64,000 nt of DNA from CAIOZA01 sp964464375. GTDB lineage: Bacteria; Bacteroidota; Ignavibacteria; Kapaibacteriales; UBA2268. This document shows, piece after piece, positions 8,393-16,320 of this stretch. A program made the translations under genes and the position numbers. The notes beneath the pieces were generated by a model. It worked only from the letters and a program-made list of their open reading frames with translations. It did no database searches and was not told the origin of the DNA. Where the stretch lies: positions 13,619-77,618 of the forward strand of contig CAYXFU010000017.1 of assembly GCA_964464375.1 (NCBI GenBank), in the 5' to 3' direction. Position 1 is the first letter of the stretch. Each line of letters starts with the position of its first letter.

Positions 8393-9529
8393 TTAAATAA
8401 TTTCCTGATTCATTGCATTTAAAATTTCAAGTTTCCATTGACGATATTCATCGGTTAGTATTTTTTCACGTGCCGTAACAACTAACCATTTATAAAAAGC
8501 TAAATTGTGTTGAGACCCAAGCTGAAGTGCTAATATTTCACCTGATATGTAGAGATGACGAAGATATCCAAGAGTAAAATCATTACTAGCGTAAGCATTT
8601 ATATTTTCGTCAATACAATCATTTGAAAACTTATATTTTGCATTTTTAATATTAATTTTTCCTTTTGACGTAAATAATTGCCCATTCCTTGCATTACGAG
8701 TTGGAAGAACACAGTCAAACATATCAATTCCTAATTCTATTGCTTCAAGTATATTTTCAGGAGTACCAACACCCATAAGGTATCTGGGTGATTCATCAGG
8801 AATTTCAGAAGTGCAGACATCCACCATTTCATACATCACTTCAGCAGGCTCACCAACGGATAAACCTCCAATTGCATACCCATCGAAACCAATATCAACC
8901 ATTTGCTGTACATAAGATTTTCTTAAATCCCTGTACATACTACCCTGCCCGATTCCAAAGAGAAATTGTTCTCTCCCCCATCTTGCAAATGTATTATCGA
9001 ACGCATCTCTGGATTTTTGTGCCCATTTTAGGGAAAGATCCATTGAATCTTTAGCATATTTGTATTCAGATGGATATGGTGTACATTCATCAAGTACCAT
9101 CACTATATCTGAACCAAGAATCCTTTGAGTCTCAATTACATTTTCTGGTGAAAAAAAGTGGTAGGATCCATCAATATGAGATTGGAATTTTACACCCTCT
9201 TCAGTAATTTTTCTTAAATCTGATAATGAAAACACCTGGTATCCCCCACTATCAGTCAATATAGCTCTATCCCAGTTTATAAATTTATGCAGACCACCAA
9301 AATGATTCATAACTTCATTTCCTGGTCTTAAATATAAATGATAAGTATTTCCAAGAATTATCTTAAAGTCTGTTTCAATTAGATTACGGTGTTCAACTGC
9401 CTTAACCGAACCCAAAGTCCCAACAGGCATAAAAACAGGAGTTTCAACTTCTATGCCATTTAAATTCAGAACTCCTGCCCTAGCTCTTGAATCTGAAGAT
9501 GTTTTTATTAGATTAAATAAATTACGCAT
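8393..9529 (-). CDS. tgt: Queuine tRNA-ribosyltransferase (tRNA-guanine transglycosylase) lacking the zinc cysteines
   Basis: 378 residues, normal length. It exchanges G34 for preQ1 in GUN-anticodon tRNAs. Asp93 in DSGGYQVFSL and Asp272 in FDCVLPTRNARNG are the catalytic aspartates. Taking Zymomonas Asp280 as Asp272, its zinc ligands Cys318, Cys320, Cys323 and His349 fall on Ile310, Ala312, Ser315 and His341. All three cysteines are therefore replaced while the histidine stays. The surrounding GYLRHLYISGEILALQLG is otherwise family-typical. I recall that Bacteroidota homologues can also lack these cysteines, so the enzyme is probably active without zinc. It overlaps the VanZ-like gene by 8 bp. 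Confidence 0.95.
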   Translation of the reverse strand: MRNLFNLIKTSSDSRARAGVLNLNGIEVETPVFMPVGTLGSVKAVEHRNLIETDFKIILGNTYHLYLRPGNEVMNHFGGLHKFINWDRAILTDSGGYQVFSLSDLRKITEEGVKFQSHIDGSYHFFSPENVIETQRILGSDIVMVLDECTPYPSEYKYAKDSMDLSLKWAQKSRDAFDNTFARWGREQFLFGIGQGSMYRDLRKSYVQQMVDIGFDGYAIGGLSVGEPAEVMYEMVDVCTSEIPDESPRYLMGVGTPENILEAIELGIDMFDCVLPTRNARNGQLFTSKGKINIKNAKYKFSNDCIDENINAYASNDFTLGYLRHLYISGEILALQLGSQHNLAFYKWLVVTAREKILTDEYRQWKLEILNAMNQEII

Positions 9530-9902
9530 GAAATATTTTTTTCGAAAGATATGGATAAATCAATATTGAAGAATAGATCCCAATTGAATCAGCGATTAAA
9601 TCATAAATATCACATACTCTTCCTGGAATAAAGTATTGATGGACTTCATCACTAGCTCCATATAGGATTCCAATTATAATCACTAAATATCTGAGTTTCA
9701 ATAATGAAAACGAAGGATTAATTCTAAGAATTGAATACACCAAACTTAATCCAAATATCAAATAGACTAGACTATGAATAATTTTATCTTCTATTTTAAA
9801 CCCAAAGTCAGGAACTGTCAATTTACTTTGATGTGAGGCTATAAATATAATAATTGCGATCATAATCGGAAAAAAAAGAGGCTGATATTTTGTATTAATC
9901 AT
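9522..9902 (-). CDS. VanZ-like family membrane protein
   Basis: 126 residues with about four transmembrane helices. The segment DKIIHSLVYLIFGLSL and the later YGASDEVHQYFIPGRVCDIYDLIADSIGI are characteristic of the VanZ-like/teicoplanin-resistance-associated family, whose function is not settled. It overlaps nnr upstream by 8 bp and tgt downstream by 8 bp, so it is translationally linked to both. Confidence 0.85.
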   Translation of the reverse strand: MINTKYQPLFFPIMIAIIIFIASHQSKLTVPDFGFKIEDKIIHSLVYLIFGLSLVYSILRINPSFSLLKLRYLVIIIGILYGASDEVHQYFIPGRVCDIYDLIADSIGIYSSILIYPYLSKKIFHA

Positions 9903-11412
9903 TTTCGTTAATCATAAAATATTTAATGAATTCTACTATGTCGCTAGCTGTTAGACTCTGTTCTCTAAATTTTGATGTAAACATTGAGGCGGCTCCTGCA
10001 TGAATAAAAGCTCCAAGTGAAGCGGAATCAAAAGTAGATAATCCTTGAGCAACAAGGGATGAGATTATACCGGAAAGGACATCCCCACTACCGGCAGTTG
10101 ACATGCCTGGATTTCCATTTGTCGTTAATGCTGAATAATCTCCATCAGTAGTTATACTTGGAACCGATTTCAGATGAATAATACATTCCATTTGATCGGC
10201 ATATTTTTTTGCAAAGTTTAAAGGATTATTCTCTATTTCATTTCGTGGTACTCCAATTAGTCTTGAAAATTCACCTAAATGTGGAGTAAGTATTACTTTT
10301 GAGTTAAATTGACGATTAACATCAACTGCTCTAATCCCATCAGCATCAATTAGTAAACTTTTATTATCATTTAAAGAATAGATAAATTTGGAAAGTTTAT
10401 TCCAATCAAAAGTTTCTCCTAATCCGGGACCAATGACTATTGAATTTGATCTTTCCGCACTTTTTAAAAAAGCTTCAAAAAATAAATCAAAATCTCTTGG
10501 TTCATCTTTTGAAAAGACCGGGCAAATTACTTCCGGTAAAGTTGATGGGTGAAGATATTCGGTAAATAGCTCGACTAAGCCGGCACCTGTCTTGATTGCG
10601 GCATTAGCTGTCAAAGCACCAGCTCCGGGAAACTGTTTTGATCCGGCAAGAATTACAACTCTTCCGTAATCAAACTTAGAAGAAATTTTATTTCTATTGG
10701 GTAATAATTGAGCTAAATCTTCTTTTGTATGATGAATTATTTGTGATTTATCTTTAACAATTTGGATTGGGGATCCAAGATCAGCAACAATTATTTCACC
10801 GGAATATTCCGGTCCTTGCCCCAACAACAATCCAAGTTTTTTAGCATACATTGTAATAGTATAATTTGCCTTGAAGCAGTATTTATATGCTTTGCCAGAT
10901 TCTGAATTTAGTCCTGTCGGAACATCAATAGCAAATTTTATTGCGTTAATTGAGTTGATCTTTTTTAAAATAATTGCCGTAATCCCCTTTATATTCTCCG
11001 ATCCACCAACTCCAATCATAGAATCAATAATAATGTCACAATCTGAGTTAATGTAAGTGAAATCATTCTCGGATTTAATATGAAATAGTTTTTCTGTTAT
11101 TTTTTTTAAAGAGGAATAGTTTGATTTAGTCTCTTGAGACATTTTATCTTCATCACCTAACCAGTAGATCGATAGAGAGAAATAGTTGTTTAAATGTCTG
11201 GCTAATGCGAATCCATCTCCACCATTATTACCAGATCCACAGTAAATTGCAATAGCAGGGTTAATTAAATCTAAATTCTCTATTTTCTCTCTTATAATAT
11301 CCGATGCTGATCTTGCGGCATTTTCCATTAAAATAGCAGAGGGAATACAAAACTCATTGATTGCAATTGAATCAACAATTTTCATTTCTTCTGGTGTAAG
11401 AATATATTCCAT
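9895..11412 (-). CDS. nnr: Bifunctional NAD(P)H-hydrate epimerase / ADP-dependent NAD(P)H-hydrate dehydratase
   Basis: 505 residues. The N-terminal YjeF_N/NnrE epimerase domain (about 1-215) shows GSGNNGGDGFALARHL. The C-terminal NnrD ribokinase-like dehydratase domain (about 225-500) shows LAGSKQFPGAGALTANAA, IGPGLGE, the DADG segment and the NPGMSTAGSGDVLSGI signature with its catalytic Asp. It repairs hydrated NADH and NADPH. It is the first gene of the operon nnr-vanZ-tgt-yajC. Confidence 0.95.
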   Translation of the reverse strand: MEYILTPEEMKIVDSIAINEFCIPSAILMENAARSASDIIREKIENLDLINPAIAIYCGSGNNGGDGFALARHLNNYFSLSIYWLGDEDKMSQETKSNYSSLKKITEKLFHIKSENDFTYINSDCDIIIDSMIGVGGSENIKGITAIILKKINSINAIKFAIDVPTGLNSESGKAYKYCFKANYTITMYAKKLGLLLGQGPEYSGEIIVADLGSPIQIVKDKSQIIHHTKEDLAQLLPNRNKISSKFDYGRVVILAGSKQFPGAGALTANAAIKTGAGLVELFTEYLHPSTLPEVICPVFSKDEPRDFDLFFEAFLKSAERSNSIVIGPGLGETFDWNKLSKFIYSLNDNKSLLIDADGIRAVDVNRQFNSKVILTPHLGEFSRLIGVPRNEIENNPLNFAKKYADQMECIIHLKSVPSITTDGDYSALTTNGNPGMSTAGSGDVLSGIISSLVAQGLSTFDSASLGAFIHAGAASMFTSKFREQSLTASDIVEFIKYFMINEND

Positions 11413-11545
11413 TTAAGATTTCCTTAAAAAAACAAAAATACTAAAAAACTTTAACTAAATTTAAATCTTGGGCAATAACAATTTTTAAATCTAATTGGTT
11501 AGATGGAAACTTTATTGGTTATAATCCGTTAAATACAGTTAATAT

Positions 11546-13714
11546 ATGATAAATTTTATTTCAAAGGATTTTTCAGGTTATCAGAAGAGTATTCTGTGGA
11601 TTATTTCTGTTGCCTCTTTGGCAACTAAAACAACAATAGATAATATATTCTTTTTATTCGATGGTTATAATTCCTTTGTTGCCTTAACTTTGAGATTTAT
11701 TTTTTCCTTACTAGTAGTAGTTCCATTATTAATTCTATATACAAATTATCTTTTTACCCAGTTTGCTTCAAAGGAACATTCAAGATTCGATGTATTTGTG
11801 AACGATTCTTATAAAATTATAGTTTTGATTGCAATTATTATTTTTCTAACATTCCTTTTACCCTTTGCTATTAAATTTGGTGGACAACCTAAGCGTGTAA
11901 TTGATATAATTTTTATAAATTTTTTCTGCTTTGTCTCTTATTATCTCATTTTAACAATATATCGATATTTGTTTCTTTGGTTTTGGTTTCATAAGCATAA
12001 GAATACTAAACTTTACAACAGAGCTATAAGCATTGCTGTTGCATGTATCATTCTATTAGAGATACCATTTTATTTCTTTCATGCCAATCCTGAAGAAATC
12101 CTATATAATAATTTTTTCACAAGTATAATTTTTGGTCTTCAATTCACTTTGATTCTACTAACATTCCTTCAGGCTAAACGTAATGATTGGATAGCCTCTC
12201 TGGCAAAAACACAAAAAAGGAATCTTATTTTTGTTTCGATACTCATGATCATATTAAGTATTGTTATTTCAACTTTTGAAATAAATAATTCTAATGATGG
12301 TAAATTTTATAACGCTCTTTACAACCTTTTCCCTATTGCATCAATTCTCCCAATGTTTGCTTTAATGTTGATTGCATACCATGTACGTTTATTTTTTTCT
12401 GCGATGATTTATTATCCTTCAACAAAATTATTTGAGAAAAGGACAAGTGAAATCAGTTCGCTTACTTTTCTTAACAAACTGGTTTCACAAACAATAGAAT
12501 TGGATAAGCTTATTGAAACTGTCACTAAATTATCACTATTTTCTAGCGGTGCTACATTTGCATGGAACGACAAATATGATTCTAACAATAAATTGTATTT
12601 AAATTTCATAGAAATCTCTCATGATATGAAGATCTCCATGAATGAATTATCTGAATTGCTGAACAACAATTACTACTCTGATGAATTGAAATATTATTCT
12701 ATTGCATCACTTTCCGAACCACTTTATATTGAATCACTAAGTGAAAACAAAGCATTAAATTTTTCCTTTCTTGGTAAAAATATACCGGCAAAGTCATTAA
12801 TAATTTTGCCACTTCAATCCGGTGATGAGAAAATTGGAAACATCTATCTTATTCATAATGATGAGTATGGATTCGATGGAGATTACATGAATATATTATC
12901 TGCATTTAGTGATAACATTAATATTGCTATTGAGAATGCACGTCTTTTACAGGAGTCTATCGAAAAAGAAAAATACAAAAGAGAGCTTAAGATAGCACAT
13001 GATATCGAAGCTAAGCTCATACCTCTTAAAATGCCAGAAATTGAAAATTATAAATTTTCTGCATTTACAATCACGGCTGATGAAGTAGGTGGTGATTATT
13101 ATGATTTTGTACGAATTAAAGATGGGTCACTTTGTGCTTTGATTGGAGATGTATCTGGCAAAGGTATGAGTGCTGCATTTTATATGGTTTTATTAAAAGG
13201 TGTTGTGCTTGGAGTAGCAAAAGAAGCAGAAAATGCTAAAGATTTATTGTGTAAGATAAATCTAAATTTATACCAATCAATGGACAAGCAAATGTACATT
13301 ACTATGTCAGCCATTGTAATCAAAAACAATAAAGGATTGATTGAACTTTCAAGAGCAGGTCACATGCCTTTTTTACATAAATCTTCTGATGCAATTACAA
13401 CAATTACACCTAAAGGTATTGGCATCGGATTGACATCATCAGAGAAATTCGATGAGAATCTCGATTTAGTTGAACTTCAATTATCCAATGGAGACAATAT
13501 TATTATGTATAGTGACGGAATTACCGAGCTAAGGATTGATGATAGAGAATTAAATATTGAATATTTGAAACAAATCATGAAAAATTCAGTATATACCAGT
13601 AATAGCAATAATTTTGCTGAAATATTAAAAGAAGATATAGTAAAAATCAGTATAGATAATCATCAACATGACGATATGACTGTGGTTAGTTTAAGTTATT
13701 TTTCTAAAGAGTAA
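11546..13714 (+). CDS. Membrane PP2C (SpoIIE) serine phosphatase with GAF domain
   Basis: 722 residues. The first 285 residues contain about eight transmembrane helices with no recognised sensor family. A GAF-like domain lies at about 300-470. The SpoIIE/PP2C domain covers about 480-720 and retains the metal-binding motifs DEVGGDYYDF (about 511), GDVSGKGMSAA (about 534), YSDGITE (about 654) and HDDMT (about 708). It probably dephosphorylates the STAS protein encoded 9 bp downstream, releasing it to bind the RsbW-like kinase. It is divergent from nnr. Confidence 0.9.
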   Translation: MINFISKDFSGYQKSILWIISVASLATKTTIDNIFFLFDGYNSFVALTLRFIFSLLVVVPLLILYTNYLFTQFASKEHSRFDVFVNDSYKIIVLIAIIIFLTFLLPFAIKFGGQPKRVIDIIFINFFCFVSYYLILTIYRYLFLWFWFHKHKNTKLYNRAISIAVACIILLEIPFYFFHANPEEILYNNFFTSIIFGLQFTLILLTFLQAKRNDWIASLAKTQKRNLIFVSILMIILSIVISTFEINNSNDGKFYNALYNLFPIASILPMFALMLIAYHVRLFFSAMIYYPSTKLFEKRTSEISSLTFLNKLVSQTIELDKLIETVTKLSLFSSGATFAWNDKYDSNNKLYLNFIEISHDMKISMNELSELLNNNYYSDELKYYSIASLSEPLYIESLSENKALNFSFLGKNIPAKSLIILPLQSGDEKIGNIYLIHNDEYGFDGDYMNILSAFSDNINIAIENARLLQESIEKEKYKRELKIAHDIEAKLIPLKMPEIENYKFSAFTITADEVGGDYYDFVRIKDGSLCALIGDVSGKGMSAAFYMVLLKGVVLGVAKEAENAKDLLCKINLNLYQSMDKQMYITMSAIVIKNNKGLIELSRAGHMPFLHKSSDAITTITPKGIGIGLTSSEKFDENLDLVELQLSNGDNIIMYSDGITELRIDDRELNIEYLKQIMKNSVYTSNSNNFAEILKEDIVKISIDNHQHDDMTVVSLSYFSKE

Positions 13715-13723
13715 GAGGCGCAA

Positions 13724-14095
13724 ATGAATCAAAATTCAAAATTTTTAGTTTCAAATACATCCCTAGATAATGTCCAGTTATTACATCTTCATGGATATTT
13801 GGATGCACACACTGCTCCAGATCTTGAGAATGCTATTTCTCGTATCATCAATGCAGGTCATTCAAATATAATTGTTAGTTTTAAAGAATTAGATTATATC
13901 AGTAGTGCCGGTTTAGGTGTATTTATGGCTTTTATAGAGGACGTTAGGGATAAAGGTGGAGATATTAAACTTTGCAACATGAAACCTAAGGTATTTTCTG
14001 TTTTTGATTTACTAGGTTTTCCATTGTTATTCGATATTACGAACGACGAACAATTAGCATTGTCAAAATTTTCTAATATTCACTCAGATAAATGA
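13724..14095 (+). CDS. STAS-domain anti-anti-sigma factor (RsbV/SpoIIAA type)
   Basis: 123 residues covering one STAS domain. The phosphorylation-site region reads LDYISSAGLGVFMAF with candidate serines 60 and 61. It lies between the SpoIIE phosphatase and the RsbW-like kinase and overlaps the latter by 4 bp (ATGA). It should switch between a phosphorylated, inactive form and a free form that captures the kinase. Confidence 0.92.
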   Translation: MNQNSKFLVSNTSLDNVQLLHLHGYLDAHTAPDLENAISRIINAGHSNIIVSFKELDYISSAGLGVFMAFIEDVRDKGGDIKLCNMKPKVFSVFDLLGFPLLFDITNDEQLALSKFSNIHSDK

Positions 14096-14544
14096 CCAAT
14101 AACATCAAAAATATTATAATTAATGATTATCAATTTCAGACAGATTTTATTTATCTTGAAGATATTCGGAAAATGATTAATCTAGATGCAGTTTCAGTTG
14201 GTTTTTCTGAAGAAATCGCCTCGAACATCGCAATGGCTGTAGATGAAGCTTGTACTAATTTAATAAGATATTCTTTCAATCTTGATCCAAATAATCAAAT
14301 ATTAATTGAAACCCAATTTGATTCCAAATGCTTCACTATTAGAATCAAAGACAATGGTAAACCTTTCAATCCTACTGAAGTTAATGAACCAGATATGATT
14401 GATTATTTCAAATCCTTTAAAAGAGGAGGGCTCGGTATCCATATAATGAAAAAATTCATGGATGAAATAATCTATACTCCTTCTAATTCTAAAAATTCAA
14501 TGAATACACTCACACTTGTTAAATCATTACATATCCTAAACTAA
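14092..14544 (+). CDS. Anti-sigma regulatory serine kinase (RsbW/SpoIIAB type)
   Basis: 150 residues forming a GHKL (HATPase_c) domain. The N box AMAVDEACTNLIRYSF, the G1 region IKDNGKPFNP and the G2 region KRGGLGIHIMKKFMDE are all present. It is the third gene of the phosphatase-STAS-kinase module. No sigma factor is adjacent, so the target may be a sigma factor elsewhere or a non-sigma partner. Confidence 0.92.
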   Translation: MTNNIKNIIINDYQFQTDFIYLEDIRKMINLDAVSVGFSEEIASNIAMAVDEACTNLIRYSFNLDPNNQILIETQFDSKCFTIRIKDNGKPFNPTEVNEPDMIDYFKSFKRGGLGIHIMKKFMDEIIYTPSNSKNSMNTLTLVKSLHILN

Positions 14545-14625
14545 AATTTCTTTTTAATTATCAATTAATTCTGTAATTTTATTTTCTTTAAAAGTCAATT
14601 TTGATAAATATTTATTTTTAAATAT

Positions 14626-15678
14626 ATGAAAGCTATAATCATAGTTTCTGGCGTTGTTTTAGGCTTAGTTCTTGGAATGTATAATGGTATAGAAAAGCCG
14701 AAAGCACTCTGGTGGAAATTTACAGTGTTTTTTTTTGTAATACTTCTCACCGTACTCTCTTTTCTTCCACCTATAGCTGCTAATTTTGCAACATCAAAAT
14801 ACCTCTCTGAAGCTCTACCGGAGTACAATGGAAATGTCCTTGTCAATGTTATTCCATTAACCCAGAAATATGATACAGCTTCAAGTAAATGGGTTCTCAA
14901 AATTTGGAATAATGTTCCTAGGTATAAAGAAGCTAATTTAGCGATCTATTCTAAGGATTTACCCGATATATTCAAAGTTAATGCTTCAGACACGAGATTT
15001 GTGCTTAAAATTCATTTTGATTCTAAGAAAAATGAATTTGTTTATCATTCCATCGCTTCAATAAATCCATTATTTACTTTTCCGGTAGTTCCTGGTTTAG
15101 AAGAACAAATAAGGATAATGAATTATCATGTACCAGTAGCATGGATTTCTGTTCTAGCTTATTTATTTGCTATGATTTATTCCATATCTTATCTTAAAAC
15201 AAGGAATATGGAATACGATCTTAAAGCTACAGCATCAGCAGAGATAGGAACAATTTTTACAATTTTGGCTACTGTAACAGGAATGATTTGGGCTAAACTC
15301 AACTGGGGTTCTTTTTGGAATTGGGATCCTAGAGAAACCTCAATATTCATATTGCTATTAATTTATGGTGCATATTTTGCTCTAAGATCAGCACTTGAAA
15401 ACGAGGAACTAAAAGCACGGCTTAGTTCAGTTTATTCAATAATTGCATTCATTACAGTACCATTTTTCGTTTTTATTCTACCAAGACTTTTAACTGGTCT
15501 TCATCCAGGATCTTCAAACGATAATAGTTCTGGACCTGTTGTCAGTACACAAGCAAATACTTTGAATTTTTTACAGCAAATAACATTTAGTCTGGGATTT
15601 ACGTCTATTAGTTTAATCTTTTTCTGGATGTTAAATATCAGATACAGGATGAAAAAATTAATTAATCATATTTATTAA
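14626..15678 (+). CDS. ccmC: Heme-export protein CcmC/CcsA family with long N-terminal extension
   Basis: 350 residues against about 245 in E. coli CcmC. The conserved core begins near residue 165. His168 in YHVPVAW and His293 in LHPGSS match the two heme-ligand histidines of CcmC, and the tryptophan-rich heme-handling motif WGSFWNWDPRET lies at 227-238. The first 160 residues hold two transmembrane helices and a predicted periplasmic segment of about 105 residues (55-160) not found in E. coli CcmC. It heads the cytochrome c maturation cluster. Confidence 0.9.
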   Translation: MKAIIIVSGVVLGLVLGMYNGIEKPKALWWKFTVFFFVILLTVLSFLPPIAANFATSKYLSEALPEYNGNVLVNVIPLTQKYDTASSKWVLKIWNNVPRYKEANLAIYSKDLPDIFKVNASDTRFVLKIHFDSKKNEFVYHSIASINPLFTFPVVPGLEEQIRIMNYHVPVAWISVLAYLFAMIYSISYLKTRNMEYDLKATASAEIGTIFTILATVTGMIWAKLNWGSFWNWDPRETSIFILLLIYGAYFALRSALENEELKARLSSVYSIIAFITVPFFVFILPRLLTGLHPGSSNDNSSGPVVSTQANTLNFLQQITFSLGFTSISLIFFWMLNIRYRMKKLINHIY

Positions 15679-15693
15679 TCTATAGGAGGTTGA

Positions 15694-15852
15694 ATGCAGG
15701 AAATGATGAACCAGAACACATTGTATGTGGTTATGGCTATCATTCTGGTTGTTTGGTTCGGTCTAGGTGTTTATCTGTTTTCATTAGACAGAAAAATCAA
15801 GAAAATCGAACAATCAGTAAATGACAAATTATACGAAATCAATGATAAATAA
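15694..15852 (+). CDS. ccmD: CcmD-like small membrane protein
   Basis: 52 residues from an ATG preceded by a strong Shine-Dalgarno (aggaggt, 15685-15691). It has one transmembrane helix (about 9-29, YVVMAIILVVWFGLGVYLF) followed by a basic, coiled C-terminal tail. Size, topology and position between ccmC and ccmE fit CcmD, which stabilises CcmC-CcmE. Sequence conservation in CcmD is low, so the call rests on context. Confidence 0.8.
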   Translation: MQEMMNQNTLYVVMAIILVVWFGLGVYLFSLDRKIKKIEQSVNDKLYEINDK

Positions 15853-15880
15853 TTTTGTTTTTTTTATTTAATTGGATATT

Positions 15881-16279
15881 ATGAGAACTAAATATATAAT
15901 CGGAATAATTGCGGCAATATGCTTTGTTGTTATAGCCATTTTTGCTTTGGATTCGAATGCTATTGAATATTCTAATCTGACTAATGCTTCTGCATCAGGC
16001 AAAAAGGTTCAGGTTACCGGATCTTGGGTTAAAGAAAAACCAACAAATTATGATGCCGAAAAAAATGTTTTTACATTTTTTATGAAAGACAAAGAAAATA
16101 AGGAAGTCAAAGTTGTGTTCAAGGGTGCTAAACCCCAGAATTTCAATATCGCAAATTATTTTGTTGTCACAGGGAAACTTGACGGGAGTACTTTCTATGC
16201 TTCTGATATTTTAACAAAATGTCCTTCCAAATATGAAGGTCAGATAGACGATTTGAAGAGAACAAGCGGTCAGCAGTAG
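15881..16279 (+). CDS. ccmE: Cytochrome c maturation protein CcmE, CxxxY variant heme chaperone
   Basis: 132 residues from the ATG at 15881; a TTG at 15872 would add three residues. An N-terminal signal anchor (about 4-24) precedes the OB-fold periplasmic domain, with VQVTGSW and YFVVTGKLDG. The heme-binding segment reads ASDILTKCPSKYEGQ. The histidine of the usual HxxxY motif is replaced by Cys114, giving CxxxY with Tyr118. This matches the variant system I known from archaea and some bacteria such as Desulfovibrio, which has a cysteine CcmE and lacks CcmH. No ccmH lies in this cluster. Confidence 0.92.
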   Translation: MRTKYIIGIIAAICFVVIAIFALDSNAIEYSNLTNASASGKKVQVTGSWVKEKPTNYDAEKNVFTFFMKDKENKEVKVVFKGAKPQNFNIANYFVVTGKLDGSTFYASDILTKCPSKYEGQIDDLKRTSGQQ

Positions 16280-16320
16280 TTTTTAATTTAATTTTTTCCA
16301 ATCACTAAAGAAATCACAAT

